Assembly: GCA_018398815.1 (NCBI GenBank)
Contig: CM031622.1
Location: forward strand, 18,300,427-18,364,426
Direction: 5' to 3'
DNA from: Conus ventricosus
Lineage: Eukaryota; Mollusca; Gastropoda; Neogastropoda; Conidae
DNA length: 64,000 nt
Below are positions 61,001-64,000 of the stretch, piece after piece. Position 1 is the first letter of the stretch; each line of letters starts with the position of its first letter. The notes beneath the pieces were generated by a model. It was not told the DNA's origin. It did no database searches and saw nothing but the letters and a program-made list of their open reading frames with translations. Position numbers and translations under genes: made by a program.

Positions 61001-61746
61001 ATGCTTCTGTCTATTCTGCTTGACTTACTGCTCTAGTACTGGCTTTGAAAATAATCTCCCATTCTTCGAGGAGGGACTTCTGGTTCTGTCGGATTCGCTG
61101 TCACTTTGGAGGCCATAGCTGGCCGCAACCTTCAGCATCCAGAACTTTTTTTTTTTTTTGAACTGTTTAGCAAGTTGAAGGCGGACGGTTACAACATTAC
61201 TCTTGCTTGGGTTCCTGGCCATGTTGGCATCGGCGGGAACGAAATGGTTGATCGTTTAGCCAAGACGCCACAAGAGAGAAACTGTCCAACACTTATATCC
61301 CTGCTCAGATGTGAAACCAAAATTAACGATTATGTGAGAGACCTCGGCAGGAGATTGGAACACACAGACGAATAACAAACTCTTTCAGATCCGTCCAAAC
61401 CTTAAAGACTTCCTCCCATCTACGTCGGTGGTCGTAAAGAGGAAACGGTTCTGTGCCGGCTGCACACCGGCCATTCGTATTTTACCCATTCTTACCTTTT
61501 AAAGAGTGAAGAAGCTCCGTGGTGCATTTCATGTCATGCACCACTCACAATGAAACATGTTCTTTTAGAGTGTTGGGACTTGCACGATGTGAGACACAAA
61601 CATTTTACAGCGGAGTCCATGAAGATCCTGTTCAGGGATGTCCCGCCTGACGTGATCCTTGGGTTTTTGAGAGAAATTAACATTTTTCATCTGATTTGAG
61701 ATTTTACGGAAGAAGATTTTTAACAAAGTTTCTGGTTCGTTTGTAG
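58041..61746 (+). pseudogene. LINE ORF2: endonuclease, RT, RNase H
   Basis: ATG 58041 opens MDSTIFHWNIRGLNSN...VALQETQ, the AP-endonuclease start with the catalytic Asn and Glu. RT blocks follow: IIPIPKPGKDLSNPSNYRPI (59515), CGFRKHRSTVDHLIRLES (59662), an EKAYDTTW-type block (59780), GSILSPAL (59955) and FVDDFAVYA (60029) with both catalytic Asp residues. RNase H shows FTDGS (60910) and WVPGHVGIGGNEMVDRLAK (61209). A zinc knuckle CISCHAPLTMKHVLLEC lies at 61520-61575. The stop is TAG 61744-61746. Several single-base indels interrupt it, for example around 58190 and 59650. It nicks DNA and primes reverse transcription at the target. Confidence 0.88.
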
Positions 61747-61773
61747 ACGATGTCATTTAACGAGATGTGTGAA

Positions 61774-61816
<43 letters not shown>

Positions 61817-61904
61817 GACTGGTGAGTTGATTTTAACGTGGTGACAGCCCTGATGTGGCCCTCTGCGGTCGGCTGGGCTATAAGCAACATTATCTTATCT
61901 TATC
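61747..61904 (+). other. LINE 3' untranslated region and tail
   Basis: After the stop come 29 bases, 37 T residues (61776-61812) and about 90 bases containing AGCCC...GGGCT, a possible stem, ending in ATTATCTTATCTTATCT. The same end is found at 2304-2479, 3986-4026 and 25476-25524, as expected if this end is what the LINE RT recognises. Confidence 0.85.
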
Positions 61905-62477
61905 TCCTTCACAGCGCCGAAATCAGACTGTTGTTCTGCTGGCAACGCAGTGAAAATTTGTAATGCCTTACCCGTCAGTAACGCCGACAAAATGACTGCC
62001 CACTCTTCTAGAGGCCAACCCTGACTGGTTGCAAACGTTTCGAAACGACTGATGTATGCATCAATCGAATCGGTCCCTTCCGAGAATTTTGGCAACTTGG
62101 GTCGGGGGGCATAGCTGCGCACAGAGTCACTGGAAACTGAACTCCCTCATCCTCGGTGGTCTCCCTTTGTATTCTCACTTTCTCTAACTCTAATGGAACC
62201 CTTAATCTTTCCGTTTCCTGCTTCATTCTTTCTGTCTCCTGCGCTTCCCTTATTCTTTCTGTTTCCTGCGTTTCCCTAGCCTGATTATCATTAGCCTGAA
62301 TCCTTAATTTTTCTATTTCTTGCGCTTCTGCTGCTAACACGGCGTCTTTTCCGCGCGTTCATCTCTTTCCATCTTTTGTTGGTTTTCAACGAATGCTCGC
62401 AACTCATCTCCTGAGTAACCTAGATCACGAGCGACGCTCACAAGTTGTTCAATAGGGGTGTTCTTTTCTTCCGCCAT
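61905..62477 (-). pseudogene. Gmr1-like gag, N-terminal part
   Basis: ATG at 62477 starts MAEEKNTPIEQLVSVARDL, then a long Glu/Arg-rich coiled-coil-like stretch (62340-62180). After two frameshifts comes PRPKLPKFSEGTDSIDAYIS and a capsid-like SQGWPLEEWAVILSALLTGK, up to QSDFGAVKE at the LINE junction. The continuation is at 55954 downward. It forms the particle shell. The start is supported by the frame and by its position about 400 bases inside the 5' LTR. Confidence 0.78.
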
Positions 62478-62873
62478 TATATCTCTTTTTTTTTTTTAAC
62501 AAGATTTTATAACTACGACAGCCAAACTGATGGTTACCGACATGAGTGACGTAATAGCACAATCCTATGAATGATGATATTAGCTTGGGACAACGTAGTT
62601 AGTTTTTATAAGACGCCCAGCGCCTGACCCAACTATGAGAGCGAATTATAGGTAATCTGTGCGAAATAAGTACTCTGGGGCTGAAATGCCAAGCCTAGTA
62701 TTAACTATCTTGGAAGCAATGCCAAGCCTAGTATTTTAACTATCTTGGGAACATACAGTAAGACAACCCCTTGTCTTAGGATTACAATACTTGAATCCCA
62801 CCCAGCTTCCTCTCTGAGAAGTTGAACAATTATAATAAATGGCCAGAATATCCTGGCAAGCTCGCCAATAAAT
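62478..62873 (-). promoter_or_regulatory. Leader with possible primer-binding site
   Basis: This is the untranslated leader between the LTR and gag. On the minus strand, six bases after the LTR end, TGGCGAGCTTGCCAGG begins with the TGG expected of a tRNA-primer site; the tRNA is not identified. CCAAGCCTAGTATT occurs twice (62689, 62722). Confidence 0.45.
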
Positions 62874-64000
62874 TGTCAACCTCGGGTGATGTCGATGGAG
62901 GAAGGACTAGCACACAGCCCAAACACACTCACAGCTTGCTTACGATCTCATTCATATATCATGCATTCGTCACATCAAACCACTAGTAAAGTCTATAACT
63001 TTACTACACATGATCATAGAACGAAACATCAATGCATATGGAATCAAACAAAATAAAACATTCTCTCTTTCCTGAACTTCACAAAATCATTTATCTAAAA
63101 CATCATTAACTAACCCGGGTATAAACAGATTTCTACTTTACCTGGCCAGGTGATCTTAACTATTCACGAATCACTGTCTTTTTCTTTTCTTTTTTTTTCT
63201 TTTCACTGTCACTTTCACAACACGACACAACTGCTGGCACTGTATTGGTCTGCTGGCACTGGCGTTGGTCTGTGGTTCTGCTTGACGAAGTGACGCTGCC
63301 AGGTATGAGGTCGAACCCCGGTTAAGATGGAACAGTGACTATTAACATCGATCTGTTCTCCCTTCTTTCTTCCTGCATTAATGCATTGCACTCTCTCTCT
63401 CTCTCTCGTCTAGTCTGCCCTATCAAATGGACATGGTTGCTTTTCTTTTCTTTTTCTTTCTTTCTTTTCCTCTTCATTAGTTAGCAACTCTCTCTCTCCA
63501 CATCTCTCTTTAGTCCTTCCCCTGCAGACTATCTCCTGCTAATCTCTCAAACTTGGTTTTCTTCTCTCCTCCCTTCATCTCTCTCTGCTTCTCTCTCCAG
63601 CAGACCTACACCCAGAACCTCCCCCTCTCTCTCTCTGTCCGTTCGTTCTCTCCAGTTCTCCCTCTCACGCATTACTTTATGCCCCTAACTCCGTGTCCAA
63701 GGGCGAGTACCATTGGTCAGTATTTTTACCACCCCGTACCCGAAGTTATCTCCCTCTAATTCCATTGGATATTCAAGTCATGACAGTCACGCCTACACAC
63801 CTTACTCTCTGTGGTGGTCAATTGGTCATTTAATTGATTAGCTTGATTTCCCCCACCACACACTACCTTCTCCCTCTCCCTTTCCTGCTTTAACCTGCGA
63901 CGTCCGACTAACAATGGCGCTGGTTCCACAAATTGGCTAGATGAGCCTGAGTAGCGCCAAGACGTGGCTGGCAGACCAATCGAGACATTTCGGCCAGACG
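62874..64000 (-). repeat. Right (5') LTR of the Gmr1-like element, cut by window end
   Basis: It starts TGTCAACCTCGGGTGATGTC and is co-linear with 50503-51561. This copy looks cleaner: CTCTCTCTC and other short motifs are intact where the left copy has homopolymers. T/C-rich tracts lie at 63178-63205 and 63390-63480. Promoter and poly-A signals should be here but were not pinpointed. Confidence 0.85.

Larger units (their letters stand above)
55955..61904 (+). mobile_element. Full-length I/Nimb-like LINE inserted in gag
   Basis: The 5950-bp unit has a 0.7-kb 5' untranslated region, ORF1 with CCHC knuckles, ORF2 with AP endonuclease, RT, RNase H and a C-terminal zinc knuckle, a 37-T tract, and a 3' end with TATCT repeats. 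The 14-15-bp target duplication on both sides and the intact 5' region show a complete insertion. RNase H after RT and the knuckle-rich ORF1 place it in the I superclade; Nimb is my best guess because of its prevalence in molluscs. Frames contain several small indels, so this copy may be inactive. Confidence 0.87.
50503..64000 (-). mobile_element. Gmr1-like Ty3/gypsy LTR retrotransposon (extends past window)
   Basis: Long similar blocks at 50503 onward and 62874 onward are the two LTRs. Between them on the minus strand lie gag (62477 to 61919, continuing 55954 to 55145), integrase (about 54660-53550), reverse transcriptase (about 53470-52900) and RNase H (to the stop at 52380). Integrase before RT is the order of the Gmr1 group, not of ordinary Ty3/gypsy. 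A full-length LINE splits gag. The right LTR is cut by the window end. Most coding blocks are broken, partly by what look like consensus errors. Confidence 0.82.

Overview
This is a eukaryotic, almost certainly animal, genome fragment: intronic and intergenic DNA packed with microsatellites, minisatellites and nested transposable elements. It contains no bacterial operons, rRNA, intact tRNA or CRISPR. The transposon mix (CR1-like, Tx1/L1-like and I/Nimb-like LINEs, a Gmr1-like LTR element, pogo/Tigger and hAT-like DNA elements) and the very rich CA/GA repeats suggest a marine invertebrate, most likely a mollusc. That assignment is inference. Layout, left to right: 1-500 is one copy of a block repeated at 21336-21837, followed by a 1000-N gap (501-1500). 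From 1501 to 3814 lies the 3' part of a Ty3/gypsy element (integrase end, repeated 3' region, polypurine tract, 174-bp LTR) hit by a 176-bp LINE tail with a 15-bp target duplication. A damaged C2H2 zinc-finger exon lies on the minus strand at 5753-6925. From 7791 to 14558 two perfect 23-bp inverted repeats next to TA bracket a pogo/Tigger-like transposon. It carries a 1-kb hAT-like insertion, a 232-bp foldback MITE inside the transposase start, a Tx1-like LINE fragment, an OTU-protease-like fragment and simple repeats. From 15 to 24 kb there are candidate host exons on the minus strand (15326-15412 and 23544-23641), a 45-bp minisatellite carrying two opposed LINE insertions, and a 26-bp minisatellite. 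From 24 to 40 kb there are mainly simple repeats, a two-copy SINE family, a 130-bp satellite and a decayed CR1-like LINE. From 40163 to 42547 lies a better preserved CR1-like LINE with an (ACT)n tail. From 42712 to 46104 is a terminal-inverted-repeat element whose only coding content is a large protein with PIN/FEN-nuclease-like acidic motifs and a Cys-rich tail, with no DDE transposase seen. This is the best candidate in the window for a poorly described system. From 48.6 kb onward there is a decayed T-rich minisatellite, then a minus-strand LTR retrotransposon (50503 to beyond 64000). Its integrase lies upstream of reverse transcriptase (Gmr1-like order), and its gag is split by a full-length 5.95-kb LINE (55955-61904) with target duplications on both sides. 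The tail of that LINE family recurs at 2304, 3986 and 25476, so the same family links both ends of the window. Nearly every long coding region is broken by small indels. Between about 48.6 and 55.1 kb the two LTR copies differ mainly by expanded homopolymers and lost short motifs, which points to consensus errors there as well as true decay. Coding calls in that stretch are therefore homology islands rather than open frames.
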